Positions 8,943-16,946 are shown, numbered from the stretch's first letter. The stretch is DNA of 64,000 nt from Sciscionella marina DSM 45152 (GCF_000379465.1 NZ_KB905447.1:219246-283245); one strand, 5' to 3'. The notes: a model not told the origin generated them from the letters alone. Numbers and translations: made by a program.

Positions 8943-9850
8943 GCACGCGCCTGCCGCGGTTGCGCGCCGGTGACCGGATCGGGCTCGTCGCCCCCTCCGG
9001 ACCGCTGCCGCCGGGACAGCTCGCGGAAGGCGTGGCACACCTGCGGTCCTGGGGCCTGGAGGTCGTGCTGGGCGCGCACCTGAACACGCGGCACGCCGAG
9101 CTCGGCTATCTGGCGGGCACCGACGCCGAGCGGGCGCGGGATCTGCACGAGCTGTGGACCCGGCCGGACATCCGCGCCGTGTGCTGTGCGCGGGGCGGCT
9201 ACGGCGGCCAGCGGATGGCGACCGCGCTCGACCTGACCGCGCTGCGGGCGGCGGGGAACCGCTTGCTGATCGGGTCCAGCGACGCCACCCTGCTGCACGA
9301 GCACCTCGCCGCCCGGTTCGGGTTCGCCAGCCTGTTCGCGCCGATGCCGGTCACCGACGCGTTCCGCACCGAACCCGAGGTGCGTGAACACCTGCGCCGT
9401 GCGCTGTTCGAACCGGCTCCGGTCGTGCTGCATGGCGCGCCGATCGGCCCCGTCCGGCCGGTGCGCGGGAGCACGGTCGGCGGCACCGCGAGCCTGCTCG
9501 TCTCCACCGTGGGCACCCCGCTGCAGGTGCGTCCGCGCCCCGGTTCGATCGCCCTGCTCGAGGACGTGACCGAATCCCCCTACCGGCTCGATCGCATCCT
9601 CACCCAGCTCGTGCAGTCCGGCTGGTTCGACTCGGTGGCCGGGATCGGGATCGGCAGCCTGCACAACTGTGGTGAACCGGCCGCGGTGCGGGCGGCGGTG
9701 TGCTCGGTGCTCGAACCGCTGGGCCTGCCGATGCTGTGGGGACTCGAATTCGGGCACGCACCGGGGCAGCACACCGTGCCGCTCGGCACGCCCACGGTCC
9801 TGGATCCCCGCGCGGGAACACTCACGATCGAACCGGCCCTGACGGCATAG
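8939..9850 (+). CDS. LD-carboxypeptidase (S66 family)
   Basis: The 303-residue protein belongs to the S66 serine peptidases that cleave the L,D-bond of murein tetrapeptides (LdcA) or related compounds such as microcin-type amides (MccF). Signatures are DRIGLVAPSGPL near the N-terminus, the nucleophile region IGSSDATLL (Ser114), LFEDVTE-like LLEDVTESPYR, and the C-terminal GHAPGQHTVPLG bearing the catalytic His. The GTG start at 8939 overlaps the stop of the upstream peptidase by four bases, so the two are coupled. No export signal is visible. Confidence 0.9.
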   Translation: MSTRLPRLRAGDRIGLVAPSGPLPPGQLAEGVAHLRSWGLEVVLGAHLNTRHAELGYLAGTDAERARDLHELWTRPDIRAVCCARGGYGGQRMATALDLTALRAAGNRLLIGSSDATLLHEHLAARFGFASLFAPMPVTDAFRTEPEVREHLRRALFEPAPVVLHGAPIGPVRPVRGSTVGGTASLLVSTVGTPLQVRPRPGSIALLEDVTESPYRLDRILTQLVQSGWFDSVAGIGIGSLHNCGEPAAVRAAVCSVLEPLGLPMLWGLEFGHAPGQHTVPLGTPTVLDPRAGTLTIEPALTA

Positions 9851-10013
9851 GCAGGCGATCGGAGGTGCACCCCTTCGGCCGTCCCCGAGCGACAGCGATC
9901 GCGCCGCCAGCGTCAGCACCGAGTACTTCGGTACCGCCCCAACCCCAGTGCGGGCCCGGCCTGCGAGACGAAGATCGCGATCACGACCTGTTCGCACGAC
10001 CCGCTGTGTAGTA

Positions 10014-10030
10014 CTGGCAGGGCCAGCCAG
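10014..10030. promoter_or_regulatory. Inverted repeat upstream of MmyB-type regulator
   Basis: CTGGC and GCCAG flank a 7-nt spacer, overlapped by a second dyad AGGGCC-N5-GGCCCT. The site lies 40-56 bp before the regulator's ATG, where an autoregulatory operator would be expected. Confidence 0.5.
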
Positions 10031-10069
10031 GCCCTTGGTGAGCGACTCCGCGGAGAGCAGACTTCAATC

Positions 10070-10939
10070 ATGGGCAACAACGACTTGGCCGGATTCCTGC
10101 GGGCCCGCCGTGCGGGACTGACACCGGACGAGGTCGGTCTGCCGGTCGAGTTCGGCACCGGTCGCCGGGTCACCGGTCTGCGGCGCAGTGAGGTCGCGCA
10201 GCTGGCCGGGGTGAGTACCGAGTACTACACCCGCCTGGAGCAGGGCCGCGCCCGGCAGCCCTCCGAACAGGTGCTGCATGCCCTCGCCGAAGCACTGCGG
10301 TTCGACGACATCGAGCGGCGGCACCTGTTCGCGCTCGCGGGCGGCGCCGCCGGGCGCAAGGACCGGTCCGAGCACCCGGCACGGCTGCGACCGGCGCTGC
10401 GCCAGGTGCTGGACTCGATGGATCTGGCTCCCGCCTTCGTCAACGACCGGAACCTCACCGTCCTCGGCGGGAACACGTTGTGGGCCTTGCTGTTTCCCGA
10501 TGTGGCCGCCATGCCGCGCCGGGAACGCAGCATGGCGCGCTGGACGCTGCTGGATCCGCGCGCTCGCCTGGTGTGGCGCGACTGGGAACGGGTCGCCCGC
10601 GACTACGTGCACGGCTTACGGCTGGCCGCCGCCGCACAGCCGCGAAACCAGCACATCGCCAACCTGATCGGTGAGCTGATGATGCGCTCCCCCGAGTTCC
10701 CGGCCTGGTGGTCGGAACACCGCGTCCAGGAACGCAGCACCGGCCTCAAACACCTCCGCCACCCTGTCGCCGGTGACCTGGAACTGCAGTACGAGATCTT
10801 CACCTCGGTCGCCGATCCGGGCCAGTCGCTGGTCGTCTACAGCGCACCGTCCGGCTCGCCATCTCAGGAACGCCTGCGGCTGCTGGCCAGCTGGGGCAGC
10901 GAGCCGGCCACCACGGGGGACACCGCCGCCGAGTCCTGA
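10070..10939 (+). CDS. XRE/MmyB-type helix-turn-helix regulator
   Basis: The 289-residue protein has an N-terminal XRE helix-turn-helix (residues about 8-70; RRVTGLRRSEVAQLAGVSTE) and a C-terminal PAS-like MmyB ligand-binding domain (residues about 105-275). Members of this actinobacterial family bind small hydrophobic or lipid-like ligands and typically sit beside a short-chain dehydrogenase gene, as here. The upstream 220 bp hold no gene but contain a dyad at 10014-10030. A second regulator of the same family lies at 50274-51146. Confidence 0.9.
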   Translation: MGNNDLAGFLRARRAGLTPDEVGLPVEFGTGRRVTGLRRSEVAQLAGVSTEYYTRLEQGRARQPSEQVLHALAEALRFDDIERRHLFALAGGAAGRKDRSEHPARLRPALRQVLDSMDLAPAFVNDRNLTVLGGNTLWALLFPDVAAMPRRERSMARWTLLDPRARLVWRDWERVARDYVHGLRLAAAAQPRNQHIANLIGELMMRSPEFPAWWSEHRVQERSTGLKHLRHPVAGDLELQYEIFTSVADPGQSLVVYSAPSGSPSQERLRLLASWGSEPATTGDTAAES

Positions 10940-11055
10940 CGCTCACCGGACACACCGACACCACCCGGACCCGGCCCCGCCGTATCCGCGGGGTCGATGC
11001 CGCCGTGCCCACGCACGCCCTGCGGCCGGACACCCATCCACGAAAGGAACCCGTA

Positions 11056-11907
11056 GTGAGCAAGACATTCCTGATCACCGGCGTCAGCACCGGCCTCGGA
11101 CTGGCGATCGCCCGCCGAGCCCTGGCAGCCGGGCACCGGGTCGCCGGCACCGTGCGCACCGAGCAGCATGCCGCCGAATTCCGGGCGCTGGATCCCGACC
11201 GAGCCCGCGCCTTCATCCTCGACCTGTCCGATACGGACCGGATCGAGACCACGGTGCGGGCCGCCGAAGCGGAACTGGGACAGATCGACGTGCTCGTGGC
11301 CAACGCGGGCTACGGGCTCGAAGGCACCTTCGAAGAGTCCTCGATGGCCGAGCTGCGCCACCAGTTCGAGATCAACGTATTCGGCACGGTCGCGACCCTC
11401 AAAGCGGTTCTGCCCGGCATGCGGGAACGGCGGGAGGGCCAGATCTTCGTCATCACCTCGATGGGCGGGCACACCACCTTCCCCGGGCTCGCCTTCTACG
11501 AGGGCAGCAAACACGCCATGGAAGGCATCACCGACACCCTCGCCCAGGAGGTCGCCCAGTTCGGCGTGCGGGTCACCGCCGTGGCTCCCGGCGCGTTCAA
11601 GACCGACTGGGCGGGCAGGTCGCTGGTCCGCGCACCACGCAGTATCGCCGACTACGACGAACTGTTCGACCCGATCCGCTCCCGCCGCCAGGCCCTCGCG
11701 GGTCAGGGCATCGGTGACCCCGACCGTGCGGGCGAGGCCATCCTCACGCTTCTGGACGTGGAAAAGCCGCCCGTGCATCTCCTGCTCGGCTCGGACGCAC
11801 TGCGCCTGGTCACCGCCGGGCGCCGGCGCGTCCAGGAGGACATCGACACCTGGGAGGAACTCAGCCGCTCCACCGACTCCACCGAAGGCGGGGTGACAGT
11901 CGGCTGA
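11056..11907 (+). CDS. Short-chain dehydrogenase/reductase
   Basis: The 283-residue protein is a classical SDR: NADP-type glycine motif TGVSTGLG at residues 8-15, NAG motif VLVANAGYG, catalytic Ser in ITSMGG and YxxxK in FYEGSKH. It reduces or oxidises an unidentified carbonyl/alcohol. The GTG at 11056 has an AAAGGAA ribosome site at the right distance and was chosen over an earlier in-frame ATG. It lies behind the MmyB-type regulator in the same direction, which probably controls it. Confidence 0.9.
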   Translation: MSKTFLITGVSTGLGLAIARRALAAGHRVAGTVRTEQHAAEFRALDPDRARAFILDLSDTDRIETTVRAAEAELGQIDVLVANAGYGLEGTFEESSMAELRHQFEINVFGTVATLKAVLPGMRERREGQIFVITSMGGHTTFPGLAFYEGSKHAMEGITDTLAQEVAQFGVRVTAVAPGAFKTDWAGRSLVRAPRSIADYDELFDPIRSRRQALAGQGIGDPDRAGEAILTLLDVEKPPVHLLLGSDALRLVTAGRRRVQEDIDTWEELSRSTDSTEGGVTVG

Positions 11908-11922
11908 GCACGGCCGCCCCGG

Positions 11923-12864
11923 TCAGCCGACGACCAGCAGCGTCTTCCCGGTCGTGGCACGGGATTCGATCGCCGTATGCGCCTTCGCGGCCTCGGCGAG
12001 GGCGAACCGCTGCCCGATCACCGGATGCAGCACTCCGGCGGCCGCCTGCCGCAGCGCCGCCCGGGTGAGGGCGCGCATATCGTCCGGATCGGGCACTTTC
12101 CAGGACAACACGGTCGGCCCGGCGTCCTCGGGCACCTCCGCGGGGCGGCCACTGGATCCGCCGTACGGCACGAACCGGCCGCCTTCACCGAGCGCGGTGA
12201 AGGCGGCCTCGCCGAGTTCCCCGCCGACCCCGTCGAACACCACATCCACCGGCCCGATCCCGCCGGCCCAGCCGGGCTCACGGTAGTCCACGCCATGCGC
12301 GGCACCGAGTTCCCCTGCCATGGCGAGCTTCTCCGGGCCTCCCGCGGCGGCGATCACTTGCGCGCCCGCCTCCGCGGCCAGCTGGACCAGCAGGTGGCCC
12401 ACCCCGCCGGCCGCGGCGAGCACGAGCACCCGTTCCCCTTTCCGGATGCCCGCTTCACGCGCCACATAGTTCGCGGTGCGCCCGTCCGCGAGCAGTGCGG
12501 TCGCCTCGTCCAGACCGAGCCCGTCCGGTACCGGGATCAGCCCCGCGGCGGAGACCGCGACCTCCTCCGCGTACCCGCCCGTTCCCCCGGTCGCGGTGAC
12601 CACGCGGGAGCCGAGCCAATCGGGATCGGCTCCCGGTCCGAGCCGCGTGACGATCCCGCCGACCCCGTTACCCGGAACGAACGGCGGCCGCAGCCCCGCG
12701 AACGGCCCGATCGCCTGCCCCGCTCTGGTGACGGTCTCCACGAAGGTGATGTTCGCGAACGACACCCGAACCACGACCTGTCCGGTCTCCGGGACCGGAT
12801 CCTGGGCGGTTCCGATCCGCAGCATCTCGGCGGGCCCGAACTCCCGCAACCACACGGCATCCAT
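11923..12864 (-). CDS. Zinc-type/quinone oxidoreductase (MDR family)
   Basis: The 313-residue protein is a medium-chain dehydrogenase of the NADPH:quinone reductase group. The GroES-like N-terminal domain (ETGQVVVRVSFANI...PFVPGNGVGG) is followed by a Rossmann domain with LAAAGGVGHLLVQLA at about residue 150. The Cys/His ligands of zinc alcohol dehydrogenases are absent, so zinc is probably not bound. Its tail (ATTGKTLLVVG) is typical. It converges with the SDR gene, 15 bp apart. Confidence 0.88.
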   Translation of the reverse strand: MDAVWLREFGPAEMLRIGTAQDPVPETGQVVVRVSFANITFVETVTRAGQAIGPFAGLRPPFVPGNGVGGIVTRLGPGADPDWLGSRVVTATGGTGGYAEEVAVSAAGLIPVPDGLGLDEATALLADGRTANYVAREAGIRKGERVLVLAAAGGVGHLLVQLAAEAGAQVIAAAGGPEKLAMAGELGAAHGVDYREPGWAGGIGPVDVVFDGVGGELGEAAFTALGEGGRFVPYGGSSGRPAEVPEDAGPTVLSWKVPDPDDMRALTRAALRQAAAGVLHPVIGQRFALAEAAKAHTAIESRATTGKTLLVVG

Positions 12865-12898
12865 ACCCGGAAGCCTGGTTCCTCAAGTGTGGTCGAGG

Positions 12899-13255
12899 TC
12901 AATGAGCAGGCGGGGAGAGCTGGCTCACCTCGGTGCCCGCGACGCCCGCGACGTCCGCGGTGTCCGCGACCTCGGCGGCGAGCCGTTCCAGGGTCCCGCT
13001 GATCTCCGACTGGGCCTGTTCGACGGCGGCCGCGATCCGGGCACGCTCGTGCCCGGAAAGTTCCTCCTGCTGCTCGCAGGCGTAGCCCACTTCGACGGGC
13101 ACGATCGCGGCGACCGGACGGCGGTTCGCGCCGCGGACGATGAACGTGACATGCCCTGCTCGGGCGTCGTCCCACACATCCATCTGCTGGCTCTTCAGCT
13201 CCGTGGAGGTCAGTTCCCGAGGGGCGATCTTCTGGCGCGTGACTCCGGTAGGCAT
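12899..13255 (-). CDS. Phd/YefM-like antitoxin, orphan
   Basis: The 118-residue protein begins with a Phd/YefM-like DNA-binding fold: ELTSTELKSQQMDVWDDAR followed by GHVTFIVRGANRRPVAAIVP, matching the beta-strand core of prevent-host-death antitoxins. The remainder is an alanine/glutamate-rich helix and a low-complexity tail (repeated Asp-Val-Ala/Gly codons). Antitoxins of this type repress their own operon and neutralise a Doc, YoeB or VapC-type toxin. No toxin gene flanks it: one side is a quinone oxidoreductase, the other an AT-rich non-coding island. It may be solitary or a degraded pair. Confidence 0.65.
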   Translation of the reverse strand: MPTGVTRQKIAPRELTSTELKSQQMDVWDDARAGHVTFIVRGANRRPVAAIVPVEVGYACEQQEELSGHERARIAAAVEQAQSEISGTLERLAAEVADTADVAGVAGTEVSQLSPPAH

Positions 13256-13322
13256 GGTCGGATCGTACTACTCGACGGCCGAGAAGTCCGTGACAGACTT
13301 TTCGCCTCATAGCTCGACCTTC

Positions 13323-13761
13323 TGGTCCGTTTACTGCATAATCCCGGTTATGTGGTTACCAGACCAGACCTCCTCATAACGGACCTAAAGGATGACACGG
13401 ACCAGATGCACCTGTCAGACACATGTCTCTACACACCAGAAAAACGATACAACGATCACGCTGCGGCATTTATGGTAACGCCATCAGAAGAATCTTGAAG
13501 TGCTACTAGTCTATTGTCAAAATAGAGGTTTAAAACTTCAAATAGCTACGTCCTGGTTATTGTAAAGCCGATGCATCAACAGTTCATGAACAGACATTCC
13601 GGTATGACACTGTATTCGAGCATGCTGTTCTGAAACCGTTGACGGACCATGACAGAAATCTGCGTCGGTTGCGTTGAAGAGTGTTCATAATCAATTGGTT
13701 AGGATTCTTATCGAACGGACCAGACAGACGACTCGTTCATCGCACTCCAATAGTCGGACCA
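13323..13761. repeat. Dispersed ACGGACCA octamers
   Basis: Exact copies occur on the + strand at 13397-13404, 13642-13649 and 13715-13722, and on the - strand at 13323-13330. One-mismatch copies are at 13379-13386 and 13754-13761. The copies at 13323 and 13379 face each other and can pair as a stem. Four exact copies of an 8-mer in about 400 bp is far above chance. They resemble arm-type recombinase sites or iterons. Confidence 0.65.
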
Positions 13762-13778
13762 CTAGCGCTAACGGTCCG
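13755..13778. promoter_or_regulatory. 24-bp palindrome before recombinase gene
   Basis: CGGACC (13755-13760) and GGTCCG (13773-13778) flank a perfect 8-bp palindrome TAGCGCTA (13763-13770); only the two AC dinucleotides between break the symmetry. It lies 64 bp upstream of the recombinase ATG. Its size and 6+8+6 layout would suit a recombinase crossover site or a dimeric repressor operator. Confidence 0.55.
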
Positions 13779-13842
13779 CTATGATGCCGATCCAAGAGTG
13801 AAGATCTCCGGTACGTTTGTCCAAGACGGGGAGGCCGCGCCG

Positions 13843-14871
13843 ATGACCGATCTGCCGTTCCGGCCCGGACCGGCAACGGAACCCCCACGGCCGGTGGAGG
13901 TCTACCTGGCGCCCACCGGGTATCGCCTCGATCAGCTCGTGGTGTCCTTCCTGGCGGATCCGCGATTCGGGGCGAACACCGCCGAGGCCTATCGCCGTGA
14001 CCTGCGGACTTTCCTGCAGTGGTGCGACCGGAACGAACTGGACCCGCTCACCCTGGGGCTGCCCGAGGTCAATGTGTTCAGCACCTGGCTCAAGCAGACC
14101 CCGAGCGAGCGCACCGGCAGGGTTCGTTCGGATCGCACGATCGCCCGTGCGGTGAACGCGATCTCGAGCTTCTACACCTACCTGAACCGTGCCGGGGCGA
14201 TGCACTATCAGCCCGCCGCCGGGGCCGGGCGCCCCAGAGTAGAGCGAAAGCAGTCCAGGACCCGCCCGCTCACCGAGCAGCAGGCTGCGGACCTGTGCCG
14301 GCTCGCCCCGGGCAAGGCCCCGCGCACCTGGCCGCCGGGGTGCGCCCAGCTGACCATGCACCTGCTGGTGGACCTCGGCGCGCGGGTTTCGGAGATCTGC
14401 AACGCGGACCTCGGGCATCTCGGCTACCGGGTGGACGGCACCGGCACCGAATGGCGGGTGATCGAACTGCACATGAAGGGCGGCAAACTGCGCTACCGGC
14501 CCGTCCCACTGCAGCTCGCTCCCCTGCTCGACAGCTGGCTCGCCGAACGGATCGCGGCACCGCACCAGCGGGCGCTGCTCGTCGACCGGGACGGTGACCG
14601 CATCACCCGCGCCCAGGTGGGCACCCTGGTGAAAACCCTTGCCGCGGCCGCGAATGTGCCACAGCCACACGAGATCAGCCCGCACTCGGCGCGGCACGCC
14701 TTCAACACGATCGCCCGGCTGCGCGGCGCCTCCCTTGAGGGGCGCCAGCACGCGCTCGGTCACGCCTCGCCGGAGACAACCCAGCTCTACGACCACGCGG
14801 GCGAGTCCCTGGCCTCCGATCCGGCCCATCTGGTCGCCTCCGCGACGTTCACCGCACCGGCCGAACGGTAG
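13843..14871 (+). CDS. Tyrosine recombinase/integrase
   Basis: The 342-residue protein has an N-terminal SAM-like core-binding domain (residues about 20-115; TAEAYRRDLRTFLQWC) and a C-terminal catalytic domain. All catalytic residues are visible: Arg181 (LGARVSEIC), Lys212 (HMKGGKLR), His281 and Arg284 (PHSARHAF), His307 (GHASPETT) and Tyr316 (QLYDHAG). It should cut and rejoin DNA through a 3'-phosphotyrosine. The ATG at 13843 has a GGGGAGG site 8 nt upstream; longer in-frame starts would run through the palindrome. It stands alone, without excisionase or phage genes, and is not obviously the chromosomal XerC or XerD. Confidence 0.92.
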   Translation: MTDLPFRPGPATEPPRPVEVYLAPTGYRLDQLVVSFLADPRFGANTAEAYRRDLRTFLQWCDRNELDPLTLGLPEVNVFSTWLKQTPSERTGRVRSDRTIARAVNAISSFYTYLNRAGAMHYQPAAGAGRPRVERKQSRTRPLTEQQAADLCRLAPGKAPRTWPPGCAQLTMHLLVDLGARVSEICNADLGHLGYRVDGTGTEWRVIELHMKGGKLRYRPVPLQLAPLLDSWLAERIAAPHQRALLVDRDGDRITRAQVGTLVKTLAAAANVPQPHEISPHSARHAFNTIARLRGASLEGRQHALGHASPETTQLYDHAGESLASDPAHLVASATFTAPAER

Positions 14872-14892
14872 GCCGAGCGTGAGCTTCCGGCC

Positions 14893-15127
14893 ATGCGGAT
14901 CGGCGAACTGTCCAAGCGCACCGGGGTGAGCCCGCGCTCGCTGCGGTACTACGAAGAGCAGGACCTGCTGACCAGCTCACGCTCGGAAACGGGGCAACGG
15001 CACTATTCCGCGGCCGGGATGCAACGCGTCCGGCTGATCCGGCAGTTGTTCGACGCGGGTCTGTCCAGCCGGATGATCGCGATCGTGCTGCCGTGCGTGG
15101 AAACCCCGGCGATGCGGGCGTGGGCGT
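14893..15127 (+). pseudogene. MerR-family regulator, truncated
   Basis: The first 70 or so residues are a normal MerR winged helix: MRIGELSKRTGVSPRSLRYY, then QRHYSAAGMQRVRLIRQLFDAGLSSRMIAIVLPCV. After the LPCVET region the frame turns into unmatched, arginine/proline-rich sequence and never stops before running into the DUF4396 gene in the same frame. The dimerisation helix and effector domain are missing. The following DNA in another frame encodes the end of an oxidoreductase, so a deletion appears to have fused two genes. Confidence 0.7.
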
Positions 15128-15301
15128 TTCATCGAGCGTCACCTGGACCGCGAGAGCCTCGAGCGGTCCGCCCGACTGGCGCTGGACGGTGCCCTCGCGC
15201 CGGTGATCACGGCGGTCCATCCACCCTCCGCCGCTGCGGCCGCCCTCGCGACCGTCGAGAACGGGCATGCTTCGGGAAAGGTCGTCATCACGATGCCCTG
15301 A
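15128..15301 (+). pseudogene. Quinone oxidoreductase C-terminal remnant
   Basis: In a different frame from the MerR fragment, 15128-15301 encodes about 57 residues ending in a stop: FIERHLDRESLERSARLALD, then GALAPVITAVHPP and ENGHASGKVVITMP. The GHxxGKVV ending is the standard tail of medium-chain quinone reductases. No start or upstream domain exists in this frame, so it is a remnant. MerR regulators often neighbour such reductases, which supports loss of the intervening DNA. Confidence 0.55.
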
Positions 15302-15356
15302 GCGGGACCGGGCTTCCGGCAACCTCCGGAGACCTCGATCACGAAGCTGTCATACC

Positions 15357-15375
15357 TATACCCCCTAAGGGTATA
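15357..15375. promoter_or_regulatory. CsoR-like operator
   Basis: TATACCC (15357-15363) and GGGTATA (15369-15375) form a perfect 7-bp dyad with a 5-nt G/C-containing centre. This is the ATACCC...GGGTAT pattern bound by CsoR/RcnR/CstR-family sensors. It overlaps a TATATT element (15372-15377) that may be the -10 box of the DUF4396 gene, 25 bp before its ATG. Confidence 0.65.
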
Positions 15376-15399
15376 TTGACGAGATCGAAGGAGGTCGTT

Positions 15400-15873
15400 A
15401 TGCCCGAGGTTTCCGCCACTTGGCAGAACACATCCTGGAAGAGCGCCGCACAGGCCACCCTGCACTGCCTCACCGGCTGCGCCATCGGTGAGGTCGGCGG
15501 CATGGTTATCGGTACCGCGGCCGGGCTGAGCAACGGTGCGACGATCGTGCTCTCGGTCGCCCTCGCCTTCGTGTTCGGCTACGCCCTGACCATGCGCGGG
15601 GTCCGGCGCAGCGGCCTGAGCCTGCGCCAGGCACTGCGCATCGCACTCGCCGCGGACACGGTCTCGATCCTGGTGATGGAGCTGATCGACAACCTGTTCA
15701 TGGTGATCGTTCCCGGGGCGATGAGCGCGGGCCTGCTCACCGCGCTGTTCTGGTCGTCCCTGGCCGGTTCGCTCGTGCTCGCCTTCCTCATCACGACCCC
15801 GGTCAACCGCTGGATGATCAGCCGGGGCAAGGGGCATGCCGTGGCACACGCACACCACCACGGCCACGCCTGA
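15400..15873 (+). CDS. DUF4396 membrane protein
   Basis: The 157-residue protein is predicted to span the membrane about four times: CAIGEVGGMVIGTAAGL, IVLSVALAFVFGYALTM, VSILVMELIDNLFMVIV and a C-terminal LAGSLVLAFLITTPV helix. It ends in a His-rich tail (HAVAHAHHHGHA) that could bind metal. The family (DUF4396) has no proven function. An AAGGAGG ribosome site lies 5 nt before the ATG. The CsoR-like operator upstream suggests control by copper, another metal or reactive sulfur. Confidence 0.85.
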   Translation: MPEVSATWQNTSWKSAAQATLHCLTGCAIGEVGGMVIGTAAGLSNGATIVLSVALAFVFGYALTMRGVRRSGLSLRQALRIALAADTVSILVMELIDNLFMVIVPGAMSAGLLTALFWSSLAGSLVLAFLITTPVNRWMISRGKGHAVAHAHHHGHA

Positions 15874-15896
15874 GCGGGCCGCATTCGAGACCGGGC

Positions 15897-16946
15897 TCAG
15901 TGCTCGCCGGTGCGCGCCGCGAGCCCGTTCTCGATGAGCCGCAGCACGATGTCCCCCATCTGTTCGAAGCCGGCGCCGACGGTGCCGCCGGTACTGAACC
16001 GGTAGTGGATGCCTTCGAGGATCACCGCGAGCTTGTAGCAGCCGAGCGCCACGTACCAGTGCAGTTCGCCGATATCGGTGCCGGAATAGCGCGCGTAGTG
16101 CTCGGCGAGCTCGGCGAAGGTGGGAAACCCCGAGCGCTTGGTCAGTCCGCCGGTGATCGGGTCCGCCGAGTTGTCCGACTCCCCCGTCCCCGTCCAGTAG
16201 ACGTACAGCAGGCCGAGATCGGCGAGCGGATCGCCGAGGGTGGCCATCTCCCAGTCGAGCACGGCGGTGATCTCCAGCGGATCCGCCCGCACCAGTGCGT
16301 TGTCCAGGCGGTAGTCGCCGTGCACGATCGCGGCCCTGCGTGATTCGGGAAGGTTGGCGCGCAGCCAGGAAGCCAGTTCCTCGATGCCCGGCAGTTCCCG
16401 GCTGCGGGAGGACTCGAGCTGCTTGCCGAACCGGTCGAGCTGGCGGCGCAGATAGCCGTCGGGTTTGCCGAATTCGCCGAGACCGACCCGGTCCGGATCG
16501 ATGGCATGTAACTCCGCCAGCACCTCGACCAGGCGCAGGGAAACCGCGCGGGCCTGTTCGTCGGACATCCATGCGGCGTCCTCGAGGGAGCGCATCGCCA
16601 CCCCGTCGACCCGCTGCATGAGATAGAAGGGCGCACCCAGCACCTCGGCCTCGGTGCACAACAGTTCGGTGTGCGGCACCGGAACCAGGGTCGTTTCGAG
16701 GGCGCTCAGCACCCGGAACTCGCGGCCCATATCGTGCGCGGTCGCCAGCACATGGGACAGCGGCGGACGGCGCAGCACCAGCTCCCGCTGCCCATCGGTG
16801 ACCACGTACGTCAGGTTCGACCGCCCGCCCGCGATCAGGTGCCCGGAAAGTTCCCCGGTGAACAGGCCCGGTCGCGCGGTATCCAGGTATCCACGGAGTG
16901 CGGCAAGATCAAGTCCGGGCAGCGCGGACGCGGTGTCCTCTGTCAT
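15897..16946 (-). CDS. Phosphotransferase family protein (ACAD10-like kinase)
   Basis: The 349-residue protein is an aminoglycoside-phosphotransferase-fold kinase of the type found next to acyl-CoA metabolism genes. Readable motifs are the glycine loop region LIAGGRSNLTYVV, the Brenner motif VHGDYRLDNALV and the metal-binding AVLDWEMATLGDPLADL. It probably phosphorylates a hydroxylated or fatty-acyl compound rather than an antibiotic. The ATG at 16946 was chosen because upstream sequence does not match the family. It is divergent from the amidohydrolase gene. Confidence 0.85.
   Translation of the reverse strand: MTEDTASALPGLDLAALRGYLDTARPGLFTGELSGHLIAGGRSNLTYVVTDGQRELVLRRPPLSHVLATAHDMGREFRVLSALETTLVPVPHTELLCTEAEVLGAPFYLMQRVDGVAMRSLEDAAWMSDEQARAVSLRLVEVLAELHAIDPDRVGLGEFGKPDGYLRRQLDRFGKQLESSRSRELPGIEELASWLRANLPESRRAAIVHGDYRLDNALVRADPLEITAVLDWEMATLGDPLADLGLLYVYWTGTGESDNSADPITGGLTKRSGFPTFAELAEHYARYSGTDIGELHWYVALGCYKLAVILEGIHYRFSTGGTVGAGFEQMGDIVLRLIENGLAARTGEH

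Larger units (their letters stand above)
13260..13842. other. AT-rich non-coding island upstream of tyrosine recombinase
   Basis: About 580 bp without a convincing gene on either strand, far more AT-rich than the surrounding DNA. It contains several exact copies of the octamer ACGGACCA, a 10-bp palindrome GTTCATGAAC (13582-13591), AGACA-CA-TGTCT (around 13417-13428), a CTATT-N5-AATAG hairpin near 13511, and a 24-bp imperfect palindrome at 13755-13778. It ends at the ribosome site of the recombinase gene. The composition and repeat density suggest acquired DNA carrying protein-binding sites for recombination, replication or regulation; which one is not shown. Confidence 0.7.

Noticed and set aside
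13323..13761. ACGGACCA copies as a CRISPR array
   Set aside because: The units are only 8 bp, irregularly spaced and in both orientations, with no cas genes.
13681..13842. Longer start for the tyrosine recombinase (GTG at 13681)
   Set aside because: It would translate the AT-rich island and palindrome; a good ribosome site and the family length support the ATG at 13843.
13260..13842. Chromosome dimer-resolution (dif) site in the AT-rich island
   Set aside because: I see no match to the known actinobacterial dif pattern, and the recombinase differs from canonical XerC/XerD context.
13843..14871. Prophage or ICE around the tyrosine recombinase
   Set aside because: No capsid, excision, replication or transfer genes on either side; only a recombinase and scars.
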